NCBI RefSeq assembly: GCF_004137345.1
Contig: NZ_SDWV01000004.1
Coordinates: 62,001 to 126,000 of the forward strand
Length of the DNA stretch: 64,000 bases
Direction: 5' to 3'
Source: Nocardioides zhouii
Lineage (GTDB): Bacteria > Actinomycetota > Actinomycetes > Propionibacteriales > Nocardioidaceae
The translations under genes were made by a program, and so were the position numbers. A model generated the notes under the pieces. The model saw only the letters and a list, made by a program, of their open reading frames with translations. It was not told the origin of the DNA and did no database searches. Position 1 is the stretch's first letter, and the number at the start of each line of letters is the position of its first letter. Shown here piece by piece: positions 1 through 10,899 of this stretch.

Positions 1-10
1 GCTCACCGGC

Positions 11-1174
11 GTGGAGACCCGCCCCACCGCCTCGCAGACCCAGCCAGAGCTGCGCTGGGTCGATCACGCATGGCGTGACCTGCTCTGCGTCGCCTTCTCG
101 GTGATGGTGTGGCAGACGGTCGCCGGGGTCGAGTGGCGCGAGCACCGGGCCCTCTTCTTCGTCGAGGTCGTGCTCGGCGTCGCGGCCCTGGTGCTCGTCC
201 ACTTCCGCCGTCGAGCACCGGTGCGCGTCGCGCTGGTGATCGCCGCGATGAGCGCGGTGTCGGGACTGGCTGCCGGGCCGGCGACGCTCGCCGCCGTGTC
301 GGTGGCGACCCGGCGCGACGTAGGCCAGGTGCTGCTGGTCGGCATCGCGAACTTCGTGGCGGCCCAGACCTGGACGACGCTCGCTCCCTTCGAGGACAAC
401 GACCTGCTCGTCACCACGCTCGTCAACGTCGCGGTCAACGCCGGGATGATGGGTTGGGGCCTCTACATCGGCACCCGGCGCGAGGTGATGTGGAGCCTCC
501 GGACCCGCGCCGAGCGCGCCGAGACGGAGCAGGACCTGCGGCTGGCGCAGGCCCGCTCCACCGAACGGGCGCGCATCGCGCGCGAGATGCACGACGTGCT
601 GGCCCACCGCATCACCCAGGTCTCGATGCAGGCAGGGGCGCTCGCGTTCCGCGAGGACCTCGACGGCGACCGGTTGCGTGAGGGCCTGGGCCAGATCCAG
701 GGTCAGGCCAACGACGCGCTCCACGAGCTGCGCGACGTGCTGGGCGTGCTGCGTGAGGACGACCCCGGACCGCCCACCGCCCGGCCGCAGCCGACGTACG
801 GAGACATCGCCGCGCTGGTCGACGAGGCCCGGACTCTGGGCCTCGACGTCGACTGGTCCGACACCGTCGACGCCGCGACTCCCGTGCCTCCCGCCACCGG
901 CCGCACCGTCTACCGGATCGTCCAGGAGGGCATCACCAACGTACGCAAGCACGCGCCCGGCTCGGTGGTCGCGATCAGCTCGACCGGCGGCCCTCGCGCC
1001 GGGATCACGGTCGTGCTGGCCAACCCGATCGGCGAGCGCGCGAGTGCCGCCCCGGGTGCCGGCCTCGGCCTGGTGGGACTGCGCGAGCGCACCGAGCTGC
1101 GTGGCGGGCGGCTCGACCAGCGCACCGAGGGTGCGACGTTCGTCCTGGAGGCGTGGCTACCGTGGACAGCGTGA
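11..1174 (+). CDS. NarL-family sensor histidine kinase
   Basis: Membrane sensor kinase of a two-component pair with the regulator that follows. The first ~155 residues hold several hydrophobic stretches (about 22-40, 48-64, 72-98, 106-124, 132-154). A HisKA_3 phosphoacceptor follows, with motif REMHDVLAHR and predicted phospho-His194. A HATPase domain ends the protein, with a glycine-rich GLGLVGLRERTEL block near the C terminus. No recognisable extracellular ligand domain is present, so the stimulus is unknown. The stop overlaps the regulator start by 22 bases, which implies co-translation. The GTG start lies only 10 bases inside the window, so upstream signals cannot be judged and the true start may differ. 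Confidence 0.85.
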   Translation: METRPTASQTQPELRWVDHAWRDLLCVAFSVMVWQTVAGVEWREHRALFFVEVVLGVAALVLVHFRRRAPVRVALVIAAMSAVSGLAAGPATLAAVSVATRRDVGQVLLVGIANFVAAQTWTTLAPFEDNDLLVTTLVNVAVNAGMMGWGLYIGTRREVMWSLRTRAERAETEQDLRLAQARSTERARIAREMHDVLAHRITQVSMQAGALAFREDLDGDRLREGLGQIQGQANDALHELRDVLGVLREDDPGPPTARPQPTYGDIAALVDEARTLGLDVDWSDTVDAATPVPPATGRTVYRIVQEGITNVRKHAPGSVVAISSTGGPRAGITVVLANPIGERASAAPGAGLGLVGLRERTELRGGRLDQRTEGATFVLEAWLPWTA

Positions 1175-1821
1175 TCCGGGTGCTGCTCGTCGACGACGAC
1201 CCGCTGGTGCGGTCGGCGCTGGCGCTGATGCTGGGCGGGCAGCGCGACATCGACGTGGTCGGCGAGGCGCCCAACGGCCAGGTCGGCCTCGACCTCGTCA
1301 CCGAGCTCGATCCCGACGTCGTGCTGATGGACATCCGGATGCCCGTGATGGATGGCCTCGAGGCCACGGTGGCGCTGCACCAGCGCCCGTCTCCCCCGTC
1401 GGTCGTCGTGCTCACGACCTTCGACGCCGACGACCACGTGGTGCGGGCGGTCGCCGCCGGCGCGGACGGCTTCCTGCTGAAGGACACCCCGCCGGGCGAC
1501 ATCGTCCAGGCCATCCGGACGGTCGCCGCGGGCGACGCGATGCTGTCGCCGTCGGCGACCCGCAGCATCGTCTCGCGGCTGCGCAGCTCGGCCTCCACCG
1601 ATCGCTCGACCACGGCCGCCGAGCGGTTGACGGTCCTCACCGAGCGGGAGCTGGAGGTCGCCGTCTGCGTCGGACGCGGGCTGAGCAACTCCGAGATCGC
1701 CTCGGAGCTCTACCTGTCGATCCCGACCGTGAAGTCACACGTGTCGCGACTGCTCACCAAGCTCGACAGCAACAACCGCGTGCAAGTGGCGATGGTCGTG
1801 CACGACGCCGGTCTCGTCTAG
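1153..1821 (+). CDS. LuxR/NarL-type response regulator
   Basis: Cytoplasmic DNA-binding response regulator, partner of the preceding kinase. The receiver domain (about residues 7-125) has the acidic pocket LLVDDD, the phospho-acceptor Asp60 in VVLMDIRMP and Lys in FLLKDTPPG. The C-terminal GerE helix-turn-helix (LTERELEVAVCVGRGLSNSEIA, then PTVKSHVSRLLTKLD) is typical. GTG starts at 1162 and 1171 are alternatives. The TAG stop shares the palindrome CTAG with the TAG stop of the convergent phosphodiesterase gene, so the two genes overlap by 4 bases. Confidence 0.9.
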   Translation: MATVDSVIRVLLVDDDPLVRSALALMLGGQRDIDVVGEAPNGQVGLDLVTELDPDVVLMDIRMPVMDGLEATVALHQRPSPPSVVVLTTFDADDHVVRAVAAGADGFLLKDTPPGDIVQAIRTVAAGDAMLSPSATRSIVSRLRSSASTDRSTTAAERLTVLTERELEVAVCVGRGLSNSEIASELYLSIPTVKSHVSRLLTKLDSNNRVQVAMVVHDAGLV

Positions 1822-2573
1822 ATCTCGTACGTCGCCCCGGCGCGGGCCACCTCGAGCGGTCCGGACCACTCTCCGCGGGCCTCGGCCTCGGCGACGGCGG
1901 GGTCGTGCCACGGCGGCACGTGGGTGAGGACGAGGCGCCCGACCCCGGCGCGGGCCGCCGTACGTCCGCAGTCGGCGCCGGTGAGGTGCAGGTCGGGCGG
2001 GTTGACGTCGACGGTCTGGAAGGACGCCTCGGCGAGCAGTACGTCCGCTCCCTGGGCGACCTCGTCGAGCTCGTCACAGGGTCCGGTGTCACCGGAGTAG
2101 ACCAGGGTCCGGCCTCCCGCGGTCACCGTGAGGGCGTACGCCGTGACCGGGTGCACGACCTGCCGCGCCTCGACGACGAACGGACCCACCTCGACCCGGC
2201 CGTCGTAGGCCTTGAAGTCGAACTCCTCGTGCATGCCCGGGTCGACGGGAAGGTCGTAGGCACGCGCCATCCGGTCGGCGGTGCCGTCGGGTCCCCAGAC
2301 GGGGATCCGCGGCTGCGGGCCGGTGGGGTGGTACTTGCGCATCACGTAGTAGCCGCAGAGGTCCAGGCAGTGGTCGGCGTGCAGGTGGCTGAGGAACACC
2401 GCGTCCACGACGAGCGGGTCGGCGTAGCGATGGAGCTGGCCCAGTGCGCCGTTGCCCAGGTCGAGCAGGATCCGCCAGGTGCGGCCACCCTGCTCCGCCT
2501 CGAGGAGGTAGCAGCTGGCGGCGGACTCGGGGCCCGGGTAGGAACCCGAGCAGCCGACGATCGTGAGCCTCAT
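1818..2573 (-). CDS. Metallo-beta-lactamase-fold phosphodiesterase, Rv1339-like
   Basis: 251 residues with the MBL metal-binding motif [10 protein letters not shown] (HxHxDH) and a distal SGDTG aspartate and LTHVPP histidine, as in RNase Z-like hydrolases. The opening [17 protein letters not shown] and the HADHCLDL context closely resemble Mycobacterium tuberculosis Rv1339, which has been reported as an atypical class II cAMP phosphodiesterase; I infer the same activity. The ATG overlaps the murI stop as ATGA, so the two genes are probably translationally coupled. The murI-MBL order matches mycobacteria. Confidence 0.85.
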   Translation of the reverse strand: MRLTIVGCSGSYPGPESAASCYLLEAEQGGRTWRILLDLGNGALGQLHRYADPLVVDAVFLSHLHADHCLDLCGYYVMRKYHPTGPQPRIPVWGPDGTADRMARAYDLPVDPGMHEEFDFKAYDGRVEVGPFVVEARQVVHPVTAYALTVTAGGRTLVYSGDTGPCDELDEVAQGADVLLAEASFQTVDVNPPDLHLTGADCGRTAARAGVGRLVLTHVPPWHDPAVAEAEARGEWSGPLEVARAGATYEI

Positions 2574-3394
2574 CTCAGCCCGCCGGCGAACTGGCTGGCG
2601 CCGAGGAGCTCGGAGCCCAGGAAGCGGCGACCGATCGTCGCGAAGTCCTCCGGGCTGCCGGTGGTGGAGAAGGTGTAGTCGGCCTCGCCGCCCTCGCGCA
2701 TCAGGCCGGTGCCGGCGAGCATCTTGTAGACGTCCTTGGCGCACTCCTCCGCCGAGCTGACCAGGGTGACCTCGTCGCCCATGACGTACGAGATGACGCC
2801 TGTGAGCAGCGGGTAGTGGGTGCAGCCGAGGATGAGCGTGTCGACGCCTGCGGCCGCCAACGGGTCGAGGTACTCGTGGGCCGCGGCGAGCAGCTCGTCA
2901 CCGCCGGTGATCCCCTGCTCCACGAAGTCGACGAAGCTCGGGCATGCCTGGATGTGCAGGTCGAGGTGGGGGGCAGCGGCGAACGCGTCCTCGTACGCCA
3001 TCGAGCTGGCGGTCGCGCGGGTGCAGATGACGCCGACCTGCCGGTTGCGCGTCGCGGCCGCGGCGCGACGCGCGGCGGGGAGGATCACCTCGACGACGGG
3101 GACGTCGTAGCGCTCGCGGGCGTCGCGCAGCATCGCGGCGCTGGCGGAGTTGCAGGCGATGACCAGCGCCTTGACGCCTCGCTCGTAGAGGTGGTCCAGG
3201 CACTCGAGGGCGTACTCGCGGACCTCGCCGATGGGCTTCTGGCCGTAGGGCTGGCGCGCCGTGTCACCGAGGTAGACCACCGACTCGTGCGGCAGCTGGT
3301 CGATGACCGACCGGGCAACCGTCAGTCCGCCGAACCCGGAGTCGAAGATGCCGATCGGGGCATCGGCGGTCATCCGCGGCGTGGGGGTCGGCAC
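2570..3394 (-). CDS. murI: Glutamate racemase
   Basis: Converts L- to D-glutamate for peptidoglycan synthesis in the cytoplasm. Both catalytic cysteines are present, in IACNSASA (Cys81) and LGCTHYPLL (Cys191), with the conserved [14 protein letters not shown] terminus and [11 protein letters not shown]. At 274 residues the length is normal. Two starts are possible: GTG at 3394 or ATG at 3373. I choose 3394 because a TAGCCT -10 hexamer lies exactly 7 bases upstream, giving a leaderless transcript, while no Shine-Dalgarno precedes 3373. The stop overlaps the downstream phosphodiesterase start. Confidence 0.92.
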   Translation of the reverse strand: MPTPTPRMTADAPIGIFDSGFGGLTVARSVIDQLPHESVVYLGDTARQPYGQKPIGEVREYALECLDHLYERGVKALVIACNSASAAMLRDARERYDVPVVEVILPAARRAAAATRNRQVGVICTRATASSMAYEDAFAAAPHLDLHIQACPSFVDFVEQGITGGDELLAAAHEYLDPLAAAGVDTLILGCTHYPLLTGVISYVMGDEVTLVSSAEECAKDVYKMLAGTGLMREGGEADYTFSTTGSPEDFATIGRRFLGSELLGASQFAGGLR

Positions 3395-3401
3395 AACCAG
3401 C

Positions 3402-3407
3402 AGGCTA
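3402..3407 (-). promoter_or_regulatory. Leaderless -10 hexamer of murI
   Basis: TAGCCT on the minus strand followed by 7 bases and then GTG. Transcription would begin at or beside the start codon. This decides the murI start. The divergent phosphodiesterase gene has its own TAGGGT 6 bases before its GTG (3473-3478). Confidence 0.6.
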
Positions 3408-3484
3408 GGCCGTCGGACGGTCGCCGGTCACGCCATCGGGAGCGTCGGCCCGGTCACACTGCCCGCGCGGGTTAGGGTCGCCCG

Positions 3485-4540
3485 GTGCTCCGTGGATCTC
3501 GTGTGACCGGCCCCCTCGTCTCCCTCATCGCCACGGCGAGCGTCGTGCTGGCCGGCGCACCGGCTCCCGCAGCGGTGCCTGCGGGCGACGCCCCGGACAG
3601 CACTGAGCGTCGGGTCATCCGCGGGGAGGCCGACTCGGTCCTCGCGATCTCGATCGACGGGATGAGCGTCGCCGCCGTGCGCAAGCTCGGCCGCACGCAG
3701 CTGCCGAACCTCTACCGCTTCATGAGGTCGGGCGCCTCCACCATGAACGCCCGCACCGAGCGCGAGATGACCGTGACGCTGCCCAACCACACCGGCATGG
3801 TCACCGGGCGCCGCATCGAGGCCGCCACCGGCGGTCACGGCGTCACCTGGAACGACAACCGCCTGAGTCCGAACACCGTGCAGGCCGCGGCCGGCAGCGA
3901 CGTACGGTCCGTGTTCAGCGCCGTCGATGCCGCGGGCGGCTCGACCGCCCTCTTCGCCGCCAAGACCAAGTTCACCCTCTGGCAGCGCTCGTGGCCCGAC
4001 GCGATCGACGTCACCACGATCGACGAGGACAACTCCGCGCTCGCCGACAAGCTGATCGCCGACCTCGCCCGGGACCGCGACTTCCGCTTCCTGCACCTCT
4101 CGCCGCCCGACGTCGCCGGGCACGCCCACGGCTGGATGTCCAGGCCCTACCTGCGCGCGGTGCGCCAGGCCGATGCCCTCGTCGGCCGCGTCGTGAAGGC
4201 CGTCAACGCCGACCCGGTCCGTCGGGCCACCACGACGATCCTGCTGACCAGCGATCACGGCGGGCACGGCCCCGACCACTCCGACCCGACCCTGCTGGAC
4301 GACTACCGCGTCGTCTTCATGTCGCGCGGCGCGGCGGTCGACGGCGGCGTCGACCTCTATGCAATCAACCCGACCTACCAGGACCCTGGCACCCGGCGAA
4401 CGGTCTACGGGATGAGGCGTCCCCCCGTGCGCAACGGGATGATCGCCAACCTCGCGCTCGACCTGCTCGACCTCCCGCCGGTCGAGGGCAGCGAGTTCGA
4501 CGTCGCGCTCGACCTGCGTCTCACCGCTCCCCCGGTCTGA
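3485..4540 (+). CDS. Secreted alkaline-phosphatase-superfamily phosphodiesterase
   Basis: 351 residues with an N-terminal signal peptide (hydrophobic 9-25, AGAPAPA cleavage region). The catalytic pattern fits the nucleotide pyrophosphatase/phosphodiesterase type of the alkaline phosphatase superfamily: metal Asp in ISIDGMS, nucleophile Thr in TLPNHTGMVTGR, HLSPPDVAGHAHG, and the LTSDHGGHG metal pair. It probably cleaves a phosphodiester or phosphomonoester outside the cell; the substrate is unknown. The GTG start has TAGGGT 6 bases upstream (leaderless). The 3' end overlaps the convergent DUF3152 gene by 20 bases. Confidence 0.85.
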   Translation: MLRGSRVTGPLVSLIATASVVLAGAPAPAAVPAGDAPDSTERRVIRGEADSVLAISIDGMSVAAVRKLGRTQLPNLYRFMRSGASTMNARTEREMTVTLPNHTGMVTGRRIEAATGGHGVTWNDNRLSPNTVQAAAGSDVRSVFSAVDAAGGSTALFAAKTKFTLWQRSWPDAIDVTTIDEDNSALADKLIADLARDRDFRFLHLSPPDVAGHAHGWMSRPYLRAVRQADALVGRVVKAVNADPVRRATTTILLTSDHGGHGPDHSDPTLLDDYRVVFMSRGAAVDGGVDLYAINPTYQDPGTRRTVYGMRRPPVRNGMIANLALDLLDLPPVEGSEFDVALDLRLTAPPV

Positions 4541-5159
4541 CGGCTCTCCTGATCCTGGCGGCCTCGCCGGGCAGCGGCCAGGGGTTGAGCCGGCAGCCGT
4601 CGGTGCCCTTGGACTGCGGCATCATCACCGGCGCCCTGGCGCCGGGCGCGCCGCAGCCCGCGTGGTCCAGGCCGAGCCAGTGGCCGGTCTCGTGGTTGAC
4701 GACCAGGTGCCGGTAGTCGCGCGTCGACCGCCCGGCGGCGTTCCACGCTGGTGACGCGTGCTTCCAGCGCAGCTGGTTGATGATCACGAACCGACCGACC
4801 CGGCACGACCAGGTCGCCGAGCAGCTCGACGAGAACGTCGGCACGGCACGGGCAGACGCCAGCACCAGCGTGAAGTCGCCGCCCCGACGTACGCGCCGGA
4901 ACTCCACACCACCCCCGCGCCACCCGCGCTGGTCGTCGTACGTCTCCTGAGCCTGGCGCCGGAACACCTTCATCGACGCCGTGACGTTGCCGCGGGTGAT
5001 GACGGAGTACGCAACCTCGCGCCTGGCGGCGGCGTGACGCTCGGCCTCGTGGCCCGCGCTCCGTGCGCTGCTGTTGTCGGGAACCGCGGTCGCGGGGCTC
5101 GCCAGCATCGTGACTACGAACGCCGCCGACAGGGCGAGGACGCGGGCGGCCCGGGGCAT
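4521..5159 (-). CDS. Secreted DUF3152 zinc-metalloprotease-like protein
   Basis: 212 residues with a signal peptide (hydrophobic 8-25, ATA cleavage region). The motif VNHETGHWLGLDHAGC is a metzincin-type HExxHxxGxxH zinc site with H-E-T-G-H and a third His. Family DUF3152 is common in actinobacteria. Extracellular action is inferred; the substrate is unknown. The ATG has TAGGCT 6 bases upstream, indicating a leaderless transcript. Four cysteines in the mature part could form disulfides. Confidence 0.85.
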   Translation of the reverse strand: MPRAARVLALSAAFVVTMLASPATAVPDNSSARSAGHEAERHAAARREVAYSVITRGNVTASMKVFRRQAQETYDDQRGWRGGGVEFRRVRRGGDFTLVLASARAVPTFSSSCSATWSCRVGRFVIINQLRWKHASPAWNAAGRSTRDYRHLVVNHETGHWLGLDHAGCGAPGARAPVMMPQSKGTDGCRLNPWPLPGEAARIRRAVRPGER

Positions 5160-5308
5160 GGCGGGAGCCTAGACGCGTTGCGAGCAGGAGGTCAGGAACG
5201 GCGTGGCCGAGACGCCGCCGCATGCCAACCCTCGTCCGACAGCGGGTCATGACAACCTTTCGGGCCGATGGGTCGTCATACGGGTTCGCCAGCGATCAAA
5301 GGGAATGG

Positions 5309-6550
5309 ATGAGGAACATCAGACTGACCGCCGTCGCGCTCCTGGGTGCGGCGCTGCTCGCGCCGATGGGCACGGCCACTGCAGCGGGCGAGACGTGTCA
5401 GGGGCGGGCGGCGACCATCGTCGGGACGCCCGGGGGTCAGATCACCGGCATGGAAGGCGCGGACGTCATCGTCACGAACGGCGCGACGCGTGTCGACGCG
5501 CTCGGCGGCGATGACCTCGTGTGCGTGACCGGCCAGGACGGCGTGACCTCCGTTCCCGGCGTCGTCGCCATCCTCGGCGTGGGGGCCGACACGTTCACCG
5601 CCTCCAACGGCGGATCGCACACGATCTTCGCGGGCACGGTCGACGGCACCGACACCGAGGCTGACGTCATTCGCTCCAGCGGCTACGGCCTCGTCACCTC
5701 CGGCATGGCAGCCCAGCCCAACGCCGACGTCATCGACCTCGCCTTCGGCGAAGTCAGTTGGAGCGGCATCCAAACCGCCCCAGGCGCGGTGTCCGTGGGT
5801 ACGGACGGCATCCTGGGCGTTCGATCCGCCAACGGCGACGTCACCATGGACGCCAGCGGCACCGTGACCGGGGCTGACACGATGCTCACCTGGACGGGCC
5901 AGTTCGACAGGTTCGTCTTCACCACGTCGGCCGAGCGTGGGCGGTTCACGTTTCGCGGCACCGGTGGCACCGAGCACGTCAAGGTCGACGCGCCGACGAC
6001 GTACGACCGCGACATCGCGCTCGGCGGCGGCAAGGACTCCTACGAGTCGAACACCCTGGGCGGGAGGGCGACGCGGATCAAGGGCGACGGCGGGCGTAAC
6101 CAACTGCTGCTCGAGCTCGGCAGCCACGACCGGGTGCGCGCCGACCTGAGCCGTTCCCGGGTGACGGCCACCCAGGCGGGCGTCACGGATTCGATCCGCG
6201 TGCGCGGCTTTGATGACCTCATCGTGGCCGCGAAGCGCGCCGACGTCATCGGCACCAACCGCGCGAACAGGATCGGCGTCATCGCGTGCCGGACGACAAT
6301 CAAGGGCACGACGGGCCGAGACGATCTCTACGCTGACTCCCGGTACCGCGGCCTCGGCACGTGGACCACGCCGCGGTGCGCCAACTACAAGGCGACGATC
6401 TACGGCGGCCCTGGCAACGACACCATCACCGGGAGCATCGGCAATGACCGCCTCATCGGCGGCCCGGGCAAGGACATCGTGATGGGGCGTTGGGCCGGGT
6501 TCGACGTGTGCCAGGGCGAAAAGCTTCGGGAGTGCGAGAAGCGCATCTGA
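5309..6550 (+). CDS. Secreted RTX-like calcium-binding repeat protein
   Basis: 413 residues with a signal peptide (MRNIRLTAVALLGAALLAPM, ATAAG). The C terminus contains hemolysin-type GGxGxD repeats (YGGPGNDTITGS, GNDRLIGGPGKDIVMG), which bind calcium in RTX proteins, followed by a Cys-rich tail (CQGEKLRECEKR). A degenerate earlier copy occurs near residues 45-65 (GMEGADVIVTNGATRVDALGGDDLV). The centre looks like beta-solenoid but has no enzymatic motif I recognise. The ATG at 5309 is chosen for its AAAGGGA Shine-Dalgarno. Base composition is slightly less GC-rich than its neighbours. The role is unknown. Confidence 0.75.
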   Translation: MRNIRLTAVALLGAALLAPMGTATAAGETCQGRAATIVGTPGGQITGMEGADVIVTNGATRVDALGGDDLVCVTGQDGVTSVPGVVAILGVGADTFTASNGGSHTIFAGTVDGTDTEADVIRSSGYGLVTSGMAAQPNADVIDLAFGEVSWSGIQTAPGAVSVGTDGILGVRSANGDVTMDASGTVTGADTMLTWTGQFDRFVFTTSAERGRFTFRGTGGTEHVKVDAPTTYDRDIALGGGKDSYESNTLGGRATRIKGDGGRNQLLLELGSHDRVRADLSRSRVTATQAGVTDSIRVRGFDDLIVAAKRADVIGTNRANRIGVIACRTTIKGTTGRDDLYADSRYRGLGTWTTPRCANYKATIYGGPGNDTITGSIGNDRLIGGPGKDIVMGRWAGFDVCQGEKLRECEKRI

Positions 6551-6667
6551 CCGCGCAGCGCGCCTCGTGTGCCCCGCAGCGGGCGAGGTAGGAGCCGGGC
6601 CGTCCCCGCCCCGGCGCGGCCCAGCGTCCGACCGAACGTGCTGATTGCCCGTGCCAGACTGCCGCCC

Positions 6668-7561
6668 GTGACCGATGAGCTCCTCGCCGCTGCTCGGGGG
6701 TTCCTTGACCGCGAGGGACGGCTCATCGAGCGCCGCCTCGCCGCAGCGTTGTTCGACGGCGACGACCTCTCCGGGGTAGTCGACGCTGTCCGGGCCTACC
6801 GCAACCCAGACGGGGGATTCGGTCATGGCCTCGAACCTGACAAGCGGTGCCCAGCAAGTCTCCCCATCGACGTCGAGCGTGCTCTCGACATCCTTATAGA
6901 GGTCCTGCAGGCCGGCGGAGCGGAAGCATGGGGCAGCGTCATTCTTGACGAACTCGTCCGGGACGCATGCGACTGGTTGGCCACGGTCGCCACCCCCGAT
7001 GGGGCGGTGTCCCTGGCCTTCCCAGTCATGGAGCGCTACCCCCGAGCCGAGCACTGGTCGGACTGGACCTACATCCCCGGGTTGAACCCGACCGCCGGGT
7101 TGGGCGGGCGACTGCACCAGTTGGGTGTGGCCCATCCTTGGCTGGATCGGGCCACCGACTGGACCTGGGCGCGACTCGAATCCGGCTTCGACGAGGACGC
7201 GCACGCCTTGATCGAGGTGTTGATCTTCCTCGCCCACGTCCCTGACCGAGGTCGGGCAGAAGCTGTTGGCGCAGGCGTCCGCGACTGGCTGACCCGCTCC
7301 GAGTGGTACCGGGCCGATCCAGCGGACCCTGGCTACGGGCTGACCCCGCTGCACCTGGCACCGTCGCCGGACAGCCCATGGCGGCGACTGTTCGAAGACA
7401 AGGCCATCGAGGGCCACCTAGATCGCCTAGTCCGCGACCAGCAAGCAGACGGCGGCTGGCCCATCACCTGGGCAGCGCCGGGGATCGCCTCCAGCATGGA
7501 ATGGCGTGGGATCGAGACCCTCCGTGCTCTGCGCACACTCCGCGCCTATGGTCGGCACTGA
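6668..7561 (+). CDS. Alpha/alpha-toroid (prenyltransferase/squalene-cyclase-like) protein
   Basis: 297 residues. Two QW-like repeats, YRNPDGGFGHGLEPD near residue 40 and DQQADGGWPITW near 265, are typical of the alpha/alpha-toroid fold of terpene cyclases and prenyltransferases. I see no DXDD or DDXXD catalytic motif, so enzyme activity is not supported. No signal peptide is seen. The GTG at 6668 is chosen because a CAGACT hexamer sits 7 bases before it and upstream codons look non-coding. Its neighbours do not indicate a pathway. Confidence 0.65.
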   Translation: MTDELLAAARGFLDREGRLIERRLAAALFDGDDLSGVVDAVRAYRNPDGGFGHGLEPDKRCPASLPIDVERALDILIEVLQAGGAEAWGSVILDELVRDACDWLATVATPDGAVSLAFPVMERYPRAEHWSDWTYIPGLNPTAGLGGRLHQLGVAHPWLDRATDWTWARLESGFDEDAHALIEVLIFLAHVPDRGRAEAVGAGVRDWLTRSEWYRADPADPGYGLTPLHLAPSPDSPWRRLFEDKAIEGHLDRLVRDQQADGGWPITWAAPGIASSMEWRGIETLRALRTLRAYGRH

Positions 7562-7593
7562 CGACCACCTGCACTTCTGCGCCAGAGTTTTCA

Positions 7594-7605
7594 ACGTCCG
7601 GACGT
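7594..7605. repeat. 12-bp perfect palindrome between convergent genes
   Basis: ACGTCCGGACGT in the 123-base gap between the converging toroid-fold and DUF222 genes. There is no loop and no T-run, so it is a weak terminator candidate; it could equally be a protein-binding site. The rest of the gap holds nothing I can assign. Confidence 0.35.
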
Positions 7606-7684
7606 GCCGTGGCGCGCGTGGCTGCGCGAGCCGTGACATGCCTGTGGCCCCGCCGATGGTGGTGCGGTGGGGGGTGGAGCGGGT

Positions 7685-9079
7685 TCAAGGTCGTTCGGGT
7701 GGGTCGCGTTCGTCGATCCGACTGGTGCCGGTCCGGTCGCGTCGGTAGCGGTGGCCGTGGGGGCTCGTCCACTCGAAGACACCTGGCGCGACCATGCGGT
7801 AGGTCCAGGCGGAGTGGGTCTTGAGTCGGTGGTGGTAGCGACAGAGCGCGGCCAGGTTGTGCGTGGCGGTCGGGCCGGGTTGCGGTCTGCCCTCGGCTGC
7901 TGCGTCGTGGTCGAACTCGACGACGTGGTCGACATCGCAGCGCCGGGCGGGTCGGGTGCACCACGGGAACACACACGTCCGGTCGCGGAGAACGATCTGC
8001 TCGCGGATCCGGTCGGGGATCTCGTACGCCGGTGTCGACAGCTCAACGTTGAGGTCGATGACGGGCTTGACGGTCACCTTGGTCCGGGAGTCGCCGCACC
8101 AGCCCGTGACCTGGTCGAGGAGGACCAGGCGTTGGCCGTTCTCCATCCGGCCGGTGGGACCGAACACCGTCTGCTCGCCGACGACAGATGCATCGAAGTG
8201 GGCGTGGACGACGACCTCCCGGGCGGCCGGCAGACCGTCCTCTCCATGACCAGTTCCGTGACCTTGGCTGAACAGGTCCAGTGCCGTCTGGGTACGGGCG
8301 AGGTCGCCGAGAGCCTTCGCGCGGCGTACGTCCAACGTCTCGGTCGACCCGAGTGCCTTCTGCGCCGCAGCGTTGTGGCTCAGGGCCTGGTCGAGGTCGA
8401 GGGCGTCGGCGATGTCGAGGTCGGCCTCTACATGCAGCGTCCCGGCGTAGTGGACGTCCTCCTTGTTGACCGTCACGTGGCGCGGATCGACCGAGAGGTA
8501 GCCGTCCTCCGGATCCGCTGCCGGGTCCGGATCAGCGAGCTCGAACCGCTTGATGGTCTCCGCGACGAGCCGGTCGAGCTGGGCGGTCCCGATCCGACCG
8601 GCGACGGCGGCGACTTGCCCGTCGATCCACCGGGCTGCGTCCATCGTCAGCGCGGGAGAGGAGTGGATGGTCGTCTCGGCGACGAGTCGGGCCCGCCACG
8701 ACGGGACCCGGCCGGACTGCACCTGGGCCCACAGCCGCGGCAGGCGGTGGCGCAGCTCGAGGGCGTGGCCGATGAGCTTCTTCGCCGCCGTGGACGAGAT
8801 GCCGAGGACGGCGCCGAGCTCGGCGACACAGAACTCCGCCACCAGCGGGCAACCCTCGCCAGCGATCGGCTCCTCGCCCTCGCAGCCGGGAACGGTGAAC
8901 GCGGCCGCGGAGTGGATCGACTCGGGCGGGTGGAGGTCGGCCCAGCGGGCAGCGACCTCGAGGAGCTCGGCTGCGGCCTGGTCCTCGGCGGCCTTACGGT
9001 CACGAGCGAGCGCGAGCAGATCGGTGGCCGAGAGGTCGTCCTCGACCCTCTCCTCCACCTGCTCCAGCGTCTCGATCAT
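7685..9079 (-). CDS. DUF222 / HNH endonuclease domain protein (13E12-repeat type)
   Basis: 464 residues. The N-terminal two-thirds is a DUF222 domain, rich in alpha helix. The C terminus holds an HNH nuclease with Cys pair CVFPWCTRPARRC, core DVDHVVEFDHD, HNLAALCRYHHRLKTH and a WTSPHGHRY finish. This family is present in many dispersed copies in actinobacteria and was first seen in the mycobacterial REP13E12 elements; its function is not settled, but mobile or competence-linked nuclease roles have been suggested. The ATG has a near-perfect leaderless -10, TATACT, 7 bases upstream. Confidence 0.9.
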   Translation of the reverse strand: MIETLEQVEERVEDDLSATDLLALARDRKAAEDQAAAELLEVAARWADLHPPESIHSAAAFTVPGCEGEEPIAGEGCPLVAEFCVAELGAVLGISSTAAKKLIGHALELRHRLPRLWAQVQSGRVPSWRARLVAETTIHSSPALTMDAARWIDGQVAAVAGRIGTAQLDRLVAETIKRFELADPDPAADPEDGYLSVDPRHVTVNKEDVHYAGTLHVEADLDIADALDLDQALSHNAAAQKALGSTETLDVRRAKALGDLARTQTALDLFSQGHGTGHGEDGLPAAREVVVHAHFDASVVGEQTVFGPTGRMENGQRLVLLDQVTGWCGDSRTKVTVKPVIDLNVELSTPAYEIPDRIREQIVLRDRTCVFPWCTRPARRCDVDHVVEFDHDAAAEGRPQPGPTATHNLAALCRYHHRLKTHSAWTYRMVAPGVFEWTSPHGHRYRRDRTGTSRIDERDPPERP

Positions 9080-9138
9080 GTGTTCTAGTATAGGCGACAA
9101 CACCGACAGGCAGCGTCGATCCACAGGCGAGGTTCGGG

Positions 9139-10813
<1,675 letters not shown>

Positions 10814-10820
10814 GCCGACA

Positions 10821-10826
10821 AGCGTA
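10821..10826 (-). promoter_or_regulatory. Leaderless -10 hexamer of mec-cysO-cysM
   Basis: TACGCT on the minus strand, 7 bases before GTG at 10813. It supports the shorter Mec start and puts the cysteine operon on a leaderless transcript. The divergent MFS gene has TAGCCT at 10865-10870 and a GGGGGA ribosome site. Confidence 0.55.
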
Positions 10827-10899
10827 GGTCGCAAACCGATGTGACCCGGCCACGTCTCAACGCATAGCCTTGACGTCGAGAGAGTTCACGGGGGAATCG

